A stretch of 64,000 bases of DNA from Solimonas terrae. Its GTDB lineage: Bacteria > Pseudomonadota > Gammaproteobacteria > Nevskiales > Nevskiaceae. The position numbers were made by a program, and so were the translations under genes. Below, in pieces: positions 28,360-36,382 of the stretch (its first letter is position 1; every line of letters begins with the position of its first letter). The stretch lies in contig NZ_JAAMOW010000001.1 in the NCBI RefSeq assembly GCF_011067135.1, positions 682,001-746,000 on the forward strand. Direction: 5' to 3'. A model generated the notes under the pieces. It was not told where the DNA came from. It did no database searches and saw only the letters and a program-made list of their open reading frames with translations.

Positions 28360-29097
28360 CTATCGCTGTTGCGCGATGAACTCACGCAGCAGCGTCCTTG
28401 AATCCTCGTCCAGTTCCAGACCTTCCAGCAACTCGGGCCGCTTCAACCAGGTCTGCCCCAGCGCCTGCTGGCGACGCCAGCGGGCAATTTTCGCATGATC
28501 GCCGGACATCAGCACTTCCGGCACACCGGCGTCGCGCCACAGCTCCGGCCGCGTCCAGTGCGGATGATCCAGCAAACCGGCCGAGAACGAATCGTTCACC
28601 GCCGACTGCTCGTCTCCCAGCACACCGGGCAACAAGCGCGCGATGGCATCAATCACCGTCATCGCCGCCAATTCGCCGCCGGACAACACGAAATCGCCCA
28701 GCGACAACTCGAAATCCACTTCCTGCCGCACGAGACGCTCGTCGAGCCCCTCGTAGCGGCCGCAGAGCAGAACCAGAGCCGGTTCCTCGCTCAGCCGCTG
28801 CGCCCATCGCTGGTCGAAACGGCTGCCCTGCGGTGACAGGTACAGCACCCTGGCACTGCCCAGCATCGCCCTGGCATCACCGATCGCGGCCGCCAAGGGC
28901 TCGGCTTCCATCACCATGCCGGGTCCGCCGCCATACGGCCTGGCATCGACCCGCCGCCACTTGTTCGTGCTGTAGTCGCGCGGATTGCGCGTCGACAGCT
29001 GCAACTGACCACCTTCGGCCGCGATTCGCGGCATCCCGTGCTGCGTCACCTGTTCCACCAGTTCGGGGAACAGCGTGATGACATCGATCTTCATCAC
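28360..29097 (-). CDS. trmD: tRNA (guanine-37-N1)-methyltransferase
   Basis: A 245-residue SPOUT methyltransferase that methylates G37 next to the anticodon and prevents frameshifting. The trefoil-knot motifs [23 protein letters not shown] and [15 protein letters not shown] are all present. It overlaps rimM by 4 bp. Confidence 0.97.
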   Translation of the reverse strand: MMKIDVITLFPELVEQVTQHGMPRIAAEGGQLQLSTRNPRDYSTNKWRRVDARPYGGGPGMVMEAEPLAAAIGDARAMLGSARVLYLSPQGSRFDQRWAQRLSEEPALVLLCGRYEGLDERLVRQEVDFELSLGDFVLSGGELAAMTVIDAIARLLPGVLGDEQSAVNDSFSAGLLDHPHWTRPELWRDAGVPEVLMSGDHAKIARWRRQQALGQTWLKRPELLEGLELDEDSRTLLREFIAQQR

Positions 29098-29612
29098 CAG
29101 TCCGGCTGCCAGTCGCAGACGATGCGGCCGGCGGCCATGTCGATCTCGCGAACGATCTGCGGCCGCACGACCGGAATCATGCGCTCCACTTCACCCGCAC
29201 CCAGCACCAGCACGTCCTGTGCCCCGTTGCTGGTGACATCGGTCACCGTGCCAAGTGCCGCGCCTTCCAGCGACTCGACCCGCAGCCCGATCAGATCGAT
29301 CCAGTAATACTCGCCGTCGCCCAGCTTCGGCAGCGCATCGCGATCGACCGCGATCTCGGCACCGACCAGCCCTGCGGCAACTTCGCGATCCTCGATGGCC
29401 AGCCCGGCAGCATCGCTGAGCTGGACGACGAGGCTGCGGTTCTGCACCTGCGAGGCCAGTACTTTCGCTTCGAAACCCCCGCCATGGTGAAGCCACCAGC
29501 GGCGATAGTTCAGAATGTTCTCGGGCGGACGAGTGTAGGAATGCACCCTGATCCAGCCCTTGATACCAAACACGCCGGAGACGCGGCCCAGCGTCACCCG
29601 GCGTGATGTCAC
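29094..29612 (-). CDS. rimM: Ribosome maturation factor RimM
   Basis: A 172-residue 16S processing factor that binds S19 during 30S head assembly. The N-terminal RimM domain starts [20 protein letters not shown], and a PRC-barrel domain follows with [13 protein letters not shown] and the end [10 protein letters not shown]. It sits 3 bp after rpsP and overlaps trmD. Confidence 0.95.
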   Translation of the reverse strand: MTSRRVTLGRVSGVFGIKGWIRVHSYTRPPENILNYRRWWLHHGGGFEAKVLASQVQNRSLVVQLSDAAGLAIEDREVAAGLVGAEIAVDRDALPKLGDGEYYWIDLIGLRVESLEGAALGTVTDVTSNGAQDVLVLGAGEVERMIPVVRPQIVREIDMAAGRIVCDWQPDW

Positions 29613-29615
29613 AGC

Positions 29616-29864
29616 TTAAGCAGCCTTCGGCGCCGTCTTGACGAGATAGGCGACGCGGTCGGACATCTGCGCACCGTTCTTCTGCCAGTGTTCGACACGG
29701 GCGAGATCGAGCGTCAGCTTCGACTCCTGACCCTTCGCATTCGGGTTGTAGTAACCGAGGCGCTCGATGAAGCGGCCATCACGGGCGCTGCTCTTTTCTG
29801 TCGCAACGACGTGATAGAACGGGCGCTTCTTGGCGCCGGCGCGAGCCAAACGAATCGTAACCAT
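29616..29864 (-). CDS. rpsP: 30S ribosomal protein S16
   Basis: An 82-residue S16. The true start is ATG 29864 ([20 protein letters not shown]), although the frame stays open upstream to 30269. GYYNP and the C-terminal [11 protein letters not shown] are typical. It is first in the rpsP-rimM-trmD-rplS operon and has a candidate promoter at 29927-29955. Confidence 0.97.
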   Translation of the reverse strand: MVTIRLARAGAKKRPFYHVVATEKSSARDGRFIERLGYYNPNAKGQESKLTLDLARVEHWQKNGAQMSDRVAYLVKTAPKAA

Positions 29865-29926
29865 GCTTGTAATTCCTGAATTCCGGACAGTCCTCAGCAG
29901 GACCGAGGGCCGCTGAAAGGGGGCGT

Positions 29927-29955
29927 ATTGTAGCGATTTGTGTGCGAAATTCCAG
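29927..29955 (-). promoter_or_regulatory. Candidate promoter of the rpsP operon
   Basis: On the minus strand CTGGAA, 17 bp, then TACAAT (3/6 and 5/6 matches). It lies about 63 bp before the rpsP start in a short non-coding gap behind the redoxin gene. Confidence 0.45.
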
Positions 29956-29970
29956 AGGCTTAGCGCGTTT

Positions 29971-30531
29971 TCAGCGTTTTGCCGGTGCCCACACCGGCGA
30001 CGGCGCATAACGGCCACGCAGCAAGGCCAGCGCCCGTTCCTCGATATCGCCGGCAAAGCTGTCGCCGAAGCCGTAGTAGATCTGCTCGATTTCGCCGCTC
30101 GGCCGGACCAGGAATGTCGCCGGCAGGCGCCAGAGACTGAAGTTCTTGGTGGCGATGCCGACCGGGTCGATGACCACCGGATAGGACACGGGATGCAGCT
30201 TGAGGAAACGTCGCGCCTGATCGACATCGTCGTCGATGCTGACCGACAGCACTTCGAAACGGTCGCCATAGCCCTGCTTCAGCAGACGACTGCGGATCGC
30301 GTCGATCTGCGGCATCGATTCCATGCAGGGCCCGCACCAGGTTGCCCAGAAGTCGACGACGACCACCTTGCCCTTCAACGCACTGAGCTTGATGCCGGCC
30401 GGCCCCTGCAGGACGATGCCCGCGGCCTCCGGCACCTGCTGGCCGGCCTGGATGGCCAGAGCCGGCTGGACGGAGGTCATTGCCGCCAGCAGCAGCCCCG
30501 ATGCCGCGATTCGGTACAGGCCCGGATTCAA
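29971..30531 (-). CDS. TlpA-like thiol:disulfide redoxin, exported
   Basis: A 186-residue thioredoxin-fold protein with the active site [20 protein letters not shown] and the cis-Pro region [12 protein letters not shown], as in TlpA/ResA-type periplasmic reductases. A TTG at 30531, overlapping the ffh stop (TTGA), begins a good signal peptide ([20 protein letters not shown]); starting at the ATG at 30480 would remove it. The frame extends upstream through ffh, but that part is a shadow. Likely role: reducing cysteines in the periplasm, perhaps for cytochrome c or protein repair. Confidence 0.82.
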   Translation of the reverse strand: MNPGLYRIAASGLLLAAMTSVQPALAIQAGQQVPEAAGIVLQGPAGIKLSALKGKVVVVDFWATWCGPCMESMPQIDAIRSRLLKQGYGDRFEVLSVSIDDDVDQARRFLKLHPVSYPVVIDPVGIATKNFSLWRLPATFLVRPSGEIEQIYYGFGDSFAGDIEERALALLRGRYAPSPVWAPAKR

Positions 30532-31889
30532 CGGCGCGGCATCATGCCGGGCGGCATGCGACCGGCGAGCCCGCGCATCATCTTCGCCATGCCGCCGCTG
30601 GCGACCTTCTTCATCATATCGCGCGTGGTGTCGAACTGGCGCATCAGCTGATTGACCTGCTGCACCTCGACCCCGGCGCCGGCGGCGATGCGGCGCTTGC
30701 GCGACGCCTTGATCAAATCGGGGAAGCGGCGTTCCTGTTTCGTCATCGAATTGATGATCGCGATCGTGCGCCGCACCTGCTTCTCGGCATCGACATTCTT
30801 CAGCTGGGCCTGCATCTGCGCCCCGCCCGGCAGCTTTTCGAGTATCGACTGCATGCTGCCCATGTTCTGCATCTGCAGCATCTGCTCGCGGAAATCCTCG
30901 AGATCGAAGCTCTTGGTCTTCTTCAGCTTGGCGGCGAACTTCTGGGCCTTTTCCTGATCGACCTTGCGCGCCGTTTCCTCGATCAGCGACAGCATGTCGC
31001 CCTGGCCGAGAATGCGGGTGGCGATGCGATCCGGATGGAAGACTTCGAGGCGGTCGGACTTCTCGCCGACGCCGAGGAACTTGATCGGCTTGCCGGTGAC
31101 CTGACGCACCGACAGCGCTGCGCCGCCGCGGGCGTCGCCGTCGACCTTGGTCAGGATCACGCCTGTCAGCGGCAGGCGGTCGGCAAACGCGCGCGCCGTG
31201 TTGGCGGCGTCCTGGCCGGTCATGCTGTCGACCACGAACAGGGTTTCGACCGGGTCGAGCGCGGCATGCAGGGCCGCGATCTCGGTCATCATCTCCTCGT
31301 CGACCGTCGTCCGACCGGCGGTGTCGACGATCAGCACGTCGGCGTACTGCTTGCGCGCCTCGGCGAGCGCCGCCCTGGCGATGTCGACCGGGTTCTGGCC
31401 GACGGCCGACGGGAAGAACTCGACACCGACATTGCCGGCGACGATGCGCAGCTGCTCGATCGCCGCCGGACGATAGACGTCGCCGGACACGACGATGACC
31501 TTCTTCTTCTGTTCCTTCAGCCACAAGGCCAGCTTGCCGGTGCTGGTGGTCTTGCCGGCGCCCTGCAGACCCGCCATCAGGATGATCGCCGGCGGTTGCG
31601 CGCGCAGGTTCAGCGGCTCGGTGACGCCGCCGAGTGTGGCAGTCAGTTCCTGCTGGACCACGCGCAGGAATTCCTGTCCCGGCGTCAGCGACTGCGTGAT
31701 CTCGACGCCGAGCGCACGCGTCCTGACCTTGTCGATGAAGTCCTTGACGACCGGCAACGCGACGTCGGCTTCGAGCAGCGCCATGCGCAGTTCGCGGCTG
31801 GCGGCGGCGATCTGCTCTTCGGTCAGGCGGCCCTGGCCGCGGATCGAGTCGAGGACGCGCCCGAGGCGCGTTGTCAGGTTTTCAAACAT
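30528..31889 (-). CDS. ffh: Signal recognition particle protein Ffh
   Basis: A 453-residue SRP54 homologue that binds 4.5S RNA and signal sequences of nascent inner-membrane proteins. The GTPase domain has GLQGAGKTTSTGKLA, DTAGR and TKVDGDARGG. The C-terminal M domain is rich in Met ([26 protein letters not shown]). It lies upstream of the redoxin and rpsP, a common gammaproteobacterial order, and is divergent from ypjD with one gene between. Confidence 0.97.
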   Translation of the reverse strand: MFENLTTRLGRVLDSIRGQGRLTEEQIAAASRELRMALLEADVALPVVKDFIDKVRTRALGVEITQSLTPGQEFLRVVQQELTATLGGVTEPLNLRAQPPAIILMAGLQGAGKTTSTGKLALWLKEQKKKVIVVSGDVYRPAAIEQLRIVAGNVGVEFFPSAVGQNPVDIARAALAEARKQYADVLIVDTAGRTTVDEEMMTEIAALHAALDPVETLFVVDSMTGQDAANTARAFADRLPLTGVILTKVDGDARGGAALSVRQVTGKPIKFLGVGEKSDRLEVFHPDRIATRILGQGDMLSLIEETARKVDQEKAQKFAAKLKKTKSFDLEDFREQMLQMQNMGSMQSILEKLPGGAQMQAQLKNVDAEKQVRRTIAIINSMTKQERRFPDLIKASRKRRIAAGAGVEVQQVNQLMRQFDTTRDMMKKVASGGMAKMMRGLAGRMPPGMMPRR

Positions 31890-31930
31890 GGGGTTCCGCC
31901 CGTGGCAATGCCGCTATTGTAGCGCCCGCT

Positions 31931-32701
31931 TCAGCTCAGACTGATGGTATCGCCACGCTTCAGGTGCGCATATTCCCAGCCGCGCAGGGCTTGCCGGCAT
32001 TCGCGTTCGATGCTCGCCTCGGTGCCGGGCTTGTGGTGCGTCAGGTACAGCTTCGGACGATGTTCGAGCTTGCGCAGTTCGCGGCCCAGCAAGTCCGGCG
32101 TGAAGTGCTTGGAGGCGTACCCGAGCGCTGCTTCCTTGTCCGGGAAGGCAATCTCGATCATCAGCTTGTCGAGCCGCGGCAAGCCATTGAGGAAGTGCCA
32201 GAGCGCATCGTCGGCATAAGTGTCGCCGGTGAAAGCAAAGGTCCCGCTGCGACCCTCGATCGCGTAACCGTTGGCCGGCACGGTGTGCAGGACGCGGAAC
32301 GGCGTGATGCGACGCCCGTCGCCGAGTTCGAGTTTCTCGTCCATCGCCACTTCGTTCCAGCGCAGCAAGGGATTGTTCTCGTCCGGCAGCACCGAGAAGT
32401 CCGGCCAGATCTTCCAGTTGAAGACATGCTCGCGCAGCGTCTGCAGGGTTTCGCGGCTGGCATGCACCGCGATCGGTTCGTCGATCAGGTCGAACAGGTT
32501 GTCGGCCATGAACGCCAGCCCGCAGACGTGATCGAGGTGGCAGTGCGTGAGAAAGACATGGCGGATGCGGCGCTGCTGCGACAGGGTCAGGTCACCGATG
32601 CCCGTACCCGCATCGATGAGAATTTCCTCGTCCAGCAACAGGCTGGTCGTCCGCAACCCCGGACCCACACCGCCGCTGCAACCGAGGACCTTGATCCGCA
32701 T
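31931..32701 (-). CDS. Metallo-beta-lactamase-fold hydrolase, class II cyclic-nucleotide phosphodiesterase-like
   Basis: A 256-residue MBL-fold enzyme. The metal site HCHLDH (His53, His55, Asp57, His58) matches the THxHLDH pattern of class II cAMP phosphodiesterases, and further ligands are FTGDTYAD and a late LTHHKPG. The start MRIKVLGCSGG at 32701 is favoured over 32737. 3',5'-cyclic nucleotide hydrolysis is the family prediction, but RNase Z-like or other phosphodiester substrates are possible. It lies between ffh and ypjD. Confidence 0.82.
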   Translation of the reverse strand: MRIKVLGCSGGVGPGLRTTSLLLDEEILIDAGTGIGDLTLSQQRRIRHVFLTHCHLDHVCGLAFMADNLFDLIDEPIAVHASRETLQTLREHVFNWKIWPDFSVLPDENNPLLRWNEVAMDEKLELGDGRRITPFRVLHTVPANGYAIEGRSGTFAFTGDTYADDALWHFLNGLPRLDKLMIEIAFPDKEAALGYASKHFTPDLLGRELRKLEHRPKLYLTHHKPGTEASIERECRQALRGWEYAHLKRGDTISLS

Positions 32702-32779
32702 GGCAATCCGCAAGACTTGACCGACCGATGCTAGCACGCCGGCCGCGAGCCGCTGCAGTGCGATGCTATGCTCGCCGGC

Positions 32780-33562
32780 ATGATCCCCACGTTACTCGCC
32801 TGTACTCTTTATATCGTGACGGCGCTGCTGATCTGGCGACGTCCGCACCCCCTGCTCGAGCGCACGCTGCCGCCGATCGCACTGGCGCTGCACGGCGCCG
32901 CGCTCAGCGGCTTCGTGTTCCGTGCCGGCACAATCACCCTCGGCTTCAATGAAGCCCTGTCGCTGTTCGCCTGGCAGTCATCGCTGCTGCTGTGGGGCCT
33001 GTGCTTCCGCGAACCGCTGCGCATTCTCGGTACCGCGATCTATCCGCTGACGGCCCTCGCCGCCGTCGTCGCCGTGAGTTCGCCGTCACCGACCAGCGAC
33101 ATCATCATCGACAACTGGAAAGCACAGCTGCATATCACGCTGTCGCTGTTCTCGGCCGGGCTGCTGACGCTCGCCGCCGTGCAGTCGATTCTGCTCGCCG
33201 CACAGGACCGGCTGCTGCATCGCCACCAGCTCACGCATCTGGCCCGTGCCCTGCCACCGGTACAAACCATGGAGCGCCTGCTGTTCCAGCTGATCGGCAT
33301 CGGCTTCGTGCTGTTGTCGCTGACGCTGATCTCCGGTCTGTGGTTCATCCACGACTGGCTGGCGCAGCACCTCGCACACAAGACCATCCTGTCGGTCACC
33401 GCCTGGCTGATCTTCGGCACGCTGCTCTGGGGTCGCGTGCGCCATGGCTGGCGCGGCCGCGTGGCGATCCGCTGGGCGCTGGCAGGCTATGCCATGCTGA
33501 TCCTCGCGTACTTCGGCAGCAAGTTGATATTGGAAGAAATGCTAGGCCGGCACTGGACTTAG
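32780..33562 (+). CDS. ypjD: YpjD-like inner-membrane protein, cytochrome c assembly family
   Basis: A 260-residue, eight-helix membrane protein of the CcsA/CcmC-like family. Conserved features include HITLSLFSAGLLTLAAVQS, an FQLIGIGFVLLSLTLISGLW helix and the C-terminal HGWRGRVAIRWALAGYAMLI. E. coli YpjD (263 residues) has the same ending, and ypjD-yfjD next to ffh is the same neighbourhood. Function in E. coli is unclear. ATG 32768 is an alternative start. Confidence 0.88.
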   Translation: MIPTLLACTLYIVTALLIWRRPHPLLERTLPPIALALHGAALSGFVFRAGTITLGFNEALSLFAWQSSLLLWGLCFREPLRILGTAIYPLTALAAVVAVSSPSPTSDIIIDNWKAQLHITLSLFSAGLLTLAAVQSILLAAQDRLLHRHQLTHLARALPPVQTMERLLFQLIGIGFVLLSLTLISGLWFIHDWLAQHLAHKTILSVTAWLIFGTLLWGRVRHGWRGRVAIRWALAGYAMLILAYFGSKLILEEMLGRHWT

Positions 33563-33645
33563 GATGCACTTCTCAGATCGGGGCGTTGACAGCCCCGCCG
33601 CGCTTCGCTAACAAGTTGCTGCCCCGGCCCCATTCGACCGCGCTC

Positions 33646-34938
33646 TTGGACGACATACCGCTAGCTGCACTGTTCGGGCTTCTGATCGCCCTGCTGTTCA
33701 TTTCCGCGTTTTTCTCGGGCTCCGAAACGGGGCTGATGACGCTCAACCGCTATCGTCTGAATACCCGTGCGGACAAGGGCGAGCGTGCGGCCCGCTTTGC
33801 GCGACGCATGCTGAAGCGGCCCGATCGCCTGATCGGCACCATCCTGCTCGGCAACACGTTCTCGAACAATCTGGCGGCAGCAATTGTCGCCATCATCACC
33901 GCCAAGCTTTTTTCGAACAGCACGGCGGTCCTGATCACCACCGCGGTGATGACGCTGGTGATGCTGATTTTCTCGGAAGTCACACCCAAGACCCTCGCCG
34001 CGCTGCACCCGGAGCGCGTCGCTCTGCCGTCGGCCTATGTCTACTGGTATCTGCGTCTGCCGCTGTTTCCGTTCGTCTGGGCCGTCAACCTGATCAGCAA
34101 CGGCATCCTGCGCCTGTTCGGCGTGACCCCCGAGGACGCCGCGCAGCACAGCCTGAGTTCCGAGGAACTGCGCACCGTCGTGCTCGAAGCCGGTGCGATG
34201 ATTCCGCAGCGCCACCAGAAGATGCTGCTGTCGATCCTCGATCTGGAAAAGGCGACGGTCGAGGACATCATGGTGCCGCGCAACGAAATCATCGGCATCG
34301 ACATCACCGAATCGCGCGAGCAGATCCGCGAAACCATCATCGCCAGCCAGCACACGCGCCTGCCGGTGTTCGACGGCTCGATCGACCACCTGAAGGGCGT
34401 CGTGCACCTGCGCCGTGCTGTCCGTCTGGCCGCCGAGGACAAGCTCGACACCGAGAGCCTGCTGGCGCTGGCGGCCGAACCGTATTACGTGCCGGAGGGC
34501 ACGCCGCTGAACCAGCAACTGCTGAATTTCCAGAACCAGAAGCGGCGCGTCGGTTTCGTCGTCGATGAATACGGCGACATCCAGGGACTGGTGACGCTCG
34601 AAGACATCCTCGAAGAAGTGGTCGGCGAATTCACGTCCGATCCGGCGACGCGGATCAAGAACGTCTATGCCGATGCCGACGGTTCCTATCGCGTATCCGG
34701 CTCGGTGACGATCCGCAGTCTGAATCGCAATCTCAACTGGCGGCTGCCGACCAAGGGGCCGAAGACGATCAACGGCCTGGTCCTCGAACAGCTGGAGGCT
34801 TTGCCGCAGACCGGCGCACAGGTCGCGATCGGCGGCTATACCCTGGAGATCACCGATGCCCGCGCCAATGTCATCAAGTCGGCGCGCATCTGGCCGCCGA
34901 AAACCGGGCTGGCGCAAAGGAAGGCGCGCGCGGCCTGA
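33646..34938 (+). CDS. yfjD: CNNM/CBS-domain membrane protein, CorB/YfjD-type transporter
   Basis: A 430-residue HlyC/CorC-family protein. The N-terminal DUF21 (CNNM) membrane domain begins FISAFFSGSETGLMTLNRYR and has GTILLGNTFSNN and IFSEVTPKTLAALHPE. Two CBS domains follow (EDIMVPRNEIIGID and RRVGFVVDEYGDIQGLVTLE), then a CorC_HlyC domain. The start is TTG at 33646 (DDIPLAALFG), giving nearly the 428 residues of E. coli YfjD. The family handles Mg2+ or Co2+ and sodium exchange, so metal transport is likely. Confidence 0.9.
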   Translation: MDDIPLAALFGLLIALLFISAFFSGSETGLMTLNRYRLNTRADKGERAARFARRMLKRPDRLIGTILLGNTFSNNLAAAIVAIITAKLFSNSTAVLITTAVMTLVMLIFSEVTPKTLAALHPERVALPSAYVYWYLRLPLFPFVWAVNLISNGILRLFGVTPEDAAQHSLSSEELRTVVLEAGAMIPQRHQKMLLSILDLEKATVEDIMVPRNEIIGIDITESREQIRETIIASQHTRLPVFDGSIDHLKGVVHLRRAVRLAAEDKLDTESLLALAAEPYYVPEGTPLNQQLLNFQNQKRRVGFVVDEYGDIQGLVTLEDILEEVVGEFTSDPATRIKNVYADADGSYRVSGSVTIRSLNRNLNWRLPTKGPKTINGLVLEQLEALPQTGAQVAIGGYTLEITDARANVIKSARIWPPKTGLAQRKARAA

Positions 34939-34944
34939 ACCCGT

Positions 34945-36303
34945 TCAGAGTTGCGCCAGCGCTTCGTCGAGACGCGAGATTGCGAGCACTTCGATATCGA
35001 GCCTGGCACCGCGCCGCGGCTTGTTGGCCTCCGGCACGATGGCTCGCTTGAAGCCCTGCTTGGCCGCTTCGATCAGCCGCTCCTCGCCGCCGGCAACCGG
35101 CCGCACTTCGCCGGCCAGGCCAATCTCGCCGAACACCACCCAGTCGCCGGGCACCGGCCGGCTGCGCAGACTGGACAGCGCCGCCAGCAGCAGCGGCAGA
35201 TCGGCCGCGGGCTCCTGGATGCGCATGCCGCCGACGACATTGGCGAAAACGTCCTGATCGCCGAGTGAAATGCCGCCGTGCCGATGCAGCACAGCCAGCA
35301 GCATGTTGAGGCGGTTGCCTTCGAGACCGAGCGTCACGCGGCGCGGATTGCCGATCGTCGACTGGTCCACCAGCGCCTGCACCTCGACCAGCATCGGCCG
35401 GCTGCCCTGACGTGTGACGGTGATCACACTGCCGGGCACCGGCGCGCCGTGACGCGACAGGAACAGCGCCGACGGATTGCTGACCTCCTTGAGGCCGCCG
35501 TCGGTCATCGCGAACACGCCCAGCTCGTTGACCGCGCCGAAGCGATTCTTGACCGCGCGAATGATGCGGAAACGCGAACCCGGATCGTGCTCGAAGTACA
35601 GGACGGTATCGACCATGTGCTCAAGCACGCGCGGGCCGGCGATCGCGCCCTCCTTGGTGACATGGCCAACCAGCACGACCGCGGTCTGCGAGGACTTGGC
35701 GAAGCGCACCAGCTGCGCCGCGCATTCGCGCAACTGCGAAACCGAACCCGGCGCCGAATCGAGCGCATCGGTGTACAAGGTCTGGATCGAGTCGATGACC
35801 ACCAGTCCCGGTCGCAGCGCCTGCAGCTGGGCGACAATCGCCTCGACCCCCGTCTCGGCGAGCACCGGCAGGTCGAGGCGCGTCAGGCCTAGCCGCTTGG
35901 CGCGCAAATGCACCTGGGTCAGCGATTCTTCGCCTGTCACGTACAGCGTCGGCAGACGCTCCTGCACCTGCGCCAGCATCTGCAGCAGCAGCGTCGATTT
36001 GCCGATTCCGGGGTCGCCACCGATCAGGATCACCGCACCCGGCACGATGCCGCCGCCGAGCACGCGGTCCATCTCCGGCATGCCGGTGGCGGCGCGCGGC
36101 TCCTCCTGCAGTTCGACCTCGTCAAGCCGTTGTATGCGTCCGAGCGCCGCACCGCTGATGCCGCCGGCGCGCGATTTCGCGGCCGGCACCGCGACCGTTT
36201 CGCTCAAGGTGTTCCAGGCGCCGCAGTCGGCGCATTGCCCGACCCACTTCGGGCTGACCGCACCGCAGCTCTGGCAGACGTACTGGGTTTTTGCCTTGGC
36301 CAT
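34945..36303 (-). CDS. radA: DNA repair/branch-migration protein RadA
   Basis: A 452-residue RecA-like ATPase that assists branch migration in recombination. The N-terminal zinc ribbon is CQSCGAVSPKWVGQCADC, Walker A is GGDPGIGKSTLLLQ, the RadA-specific motif is VKNRFGAVNELGVF, and the C-terminal Lon-protease-like domain includes EIGLAGEVRPVAGGEERL. Length and all motifs are intact. It converges on yfjD and is divergent from the kinase module. Confidence 0.97.
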   Translation of the reverse strand: MAKAKTQYVCQSCGAVSPKWVGQCADCGAWNTLSETVAVPAAKSRAGGISGAALGRIQRLDEVELQEEPRAATGMPEMDRVLGGGIVPGAVILIGGDPGIGKSTLLLQMLAQVQERLPTLYVTGEESLTQVHLRAKRLGLTRLDLPVLAETGVEAIVAQLQALRPGLVVIDSIQTLYTDALDSAPGSVSQLRECAAQLVRFAKSSQTAVVLVGHVTKEGAIAGPRVLEHMVDTVLYFEHDPGSRFRIIRAVKNRFGAVNELGVFAMTDGGLKEVSNPSALFLSRHGAPVPGSVITVTRQGSRPMLVEVQALVDQSTIGNPRRVTLGLEGNRLNMLLAVLHRHGGISLGDQDVFANVVGGMRIQEPAADLPLLLAALSSLRSRPVPGDWVVFGEIGLAGEVRPVAGGEERLIEAAKQGFKRAIVPEANKPRRGARLDIEVLAISRLDEALAQL

Positions 36304-36382
36304 GCAAATGAGACATTGTTAGCGGACGGCGAAGTCCGGAACCGTTAGTATCGCCGCAGCACACGAGTCGGGGGGCTTGGCG

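Noticed and set aside
30532-31524. N-terminal extension of the redoxin frame through ffh
   Set aside because: It is an out-of-frame reading of ffh; the redoxin signal peptide starts at the TTG at 30531.
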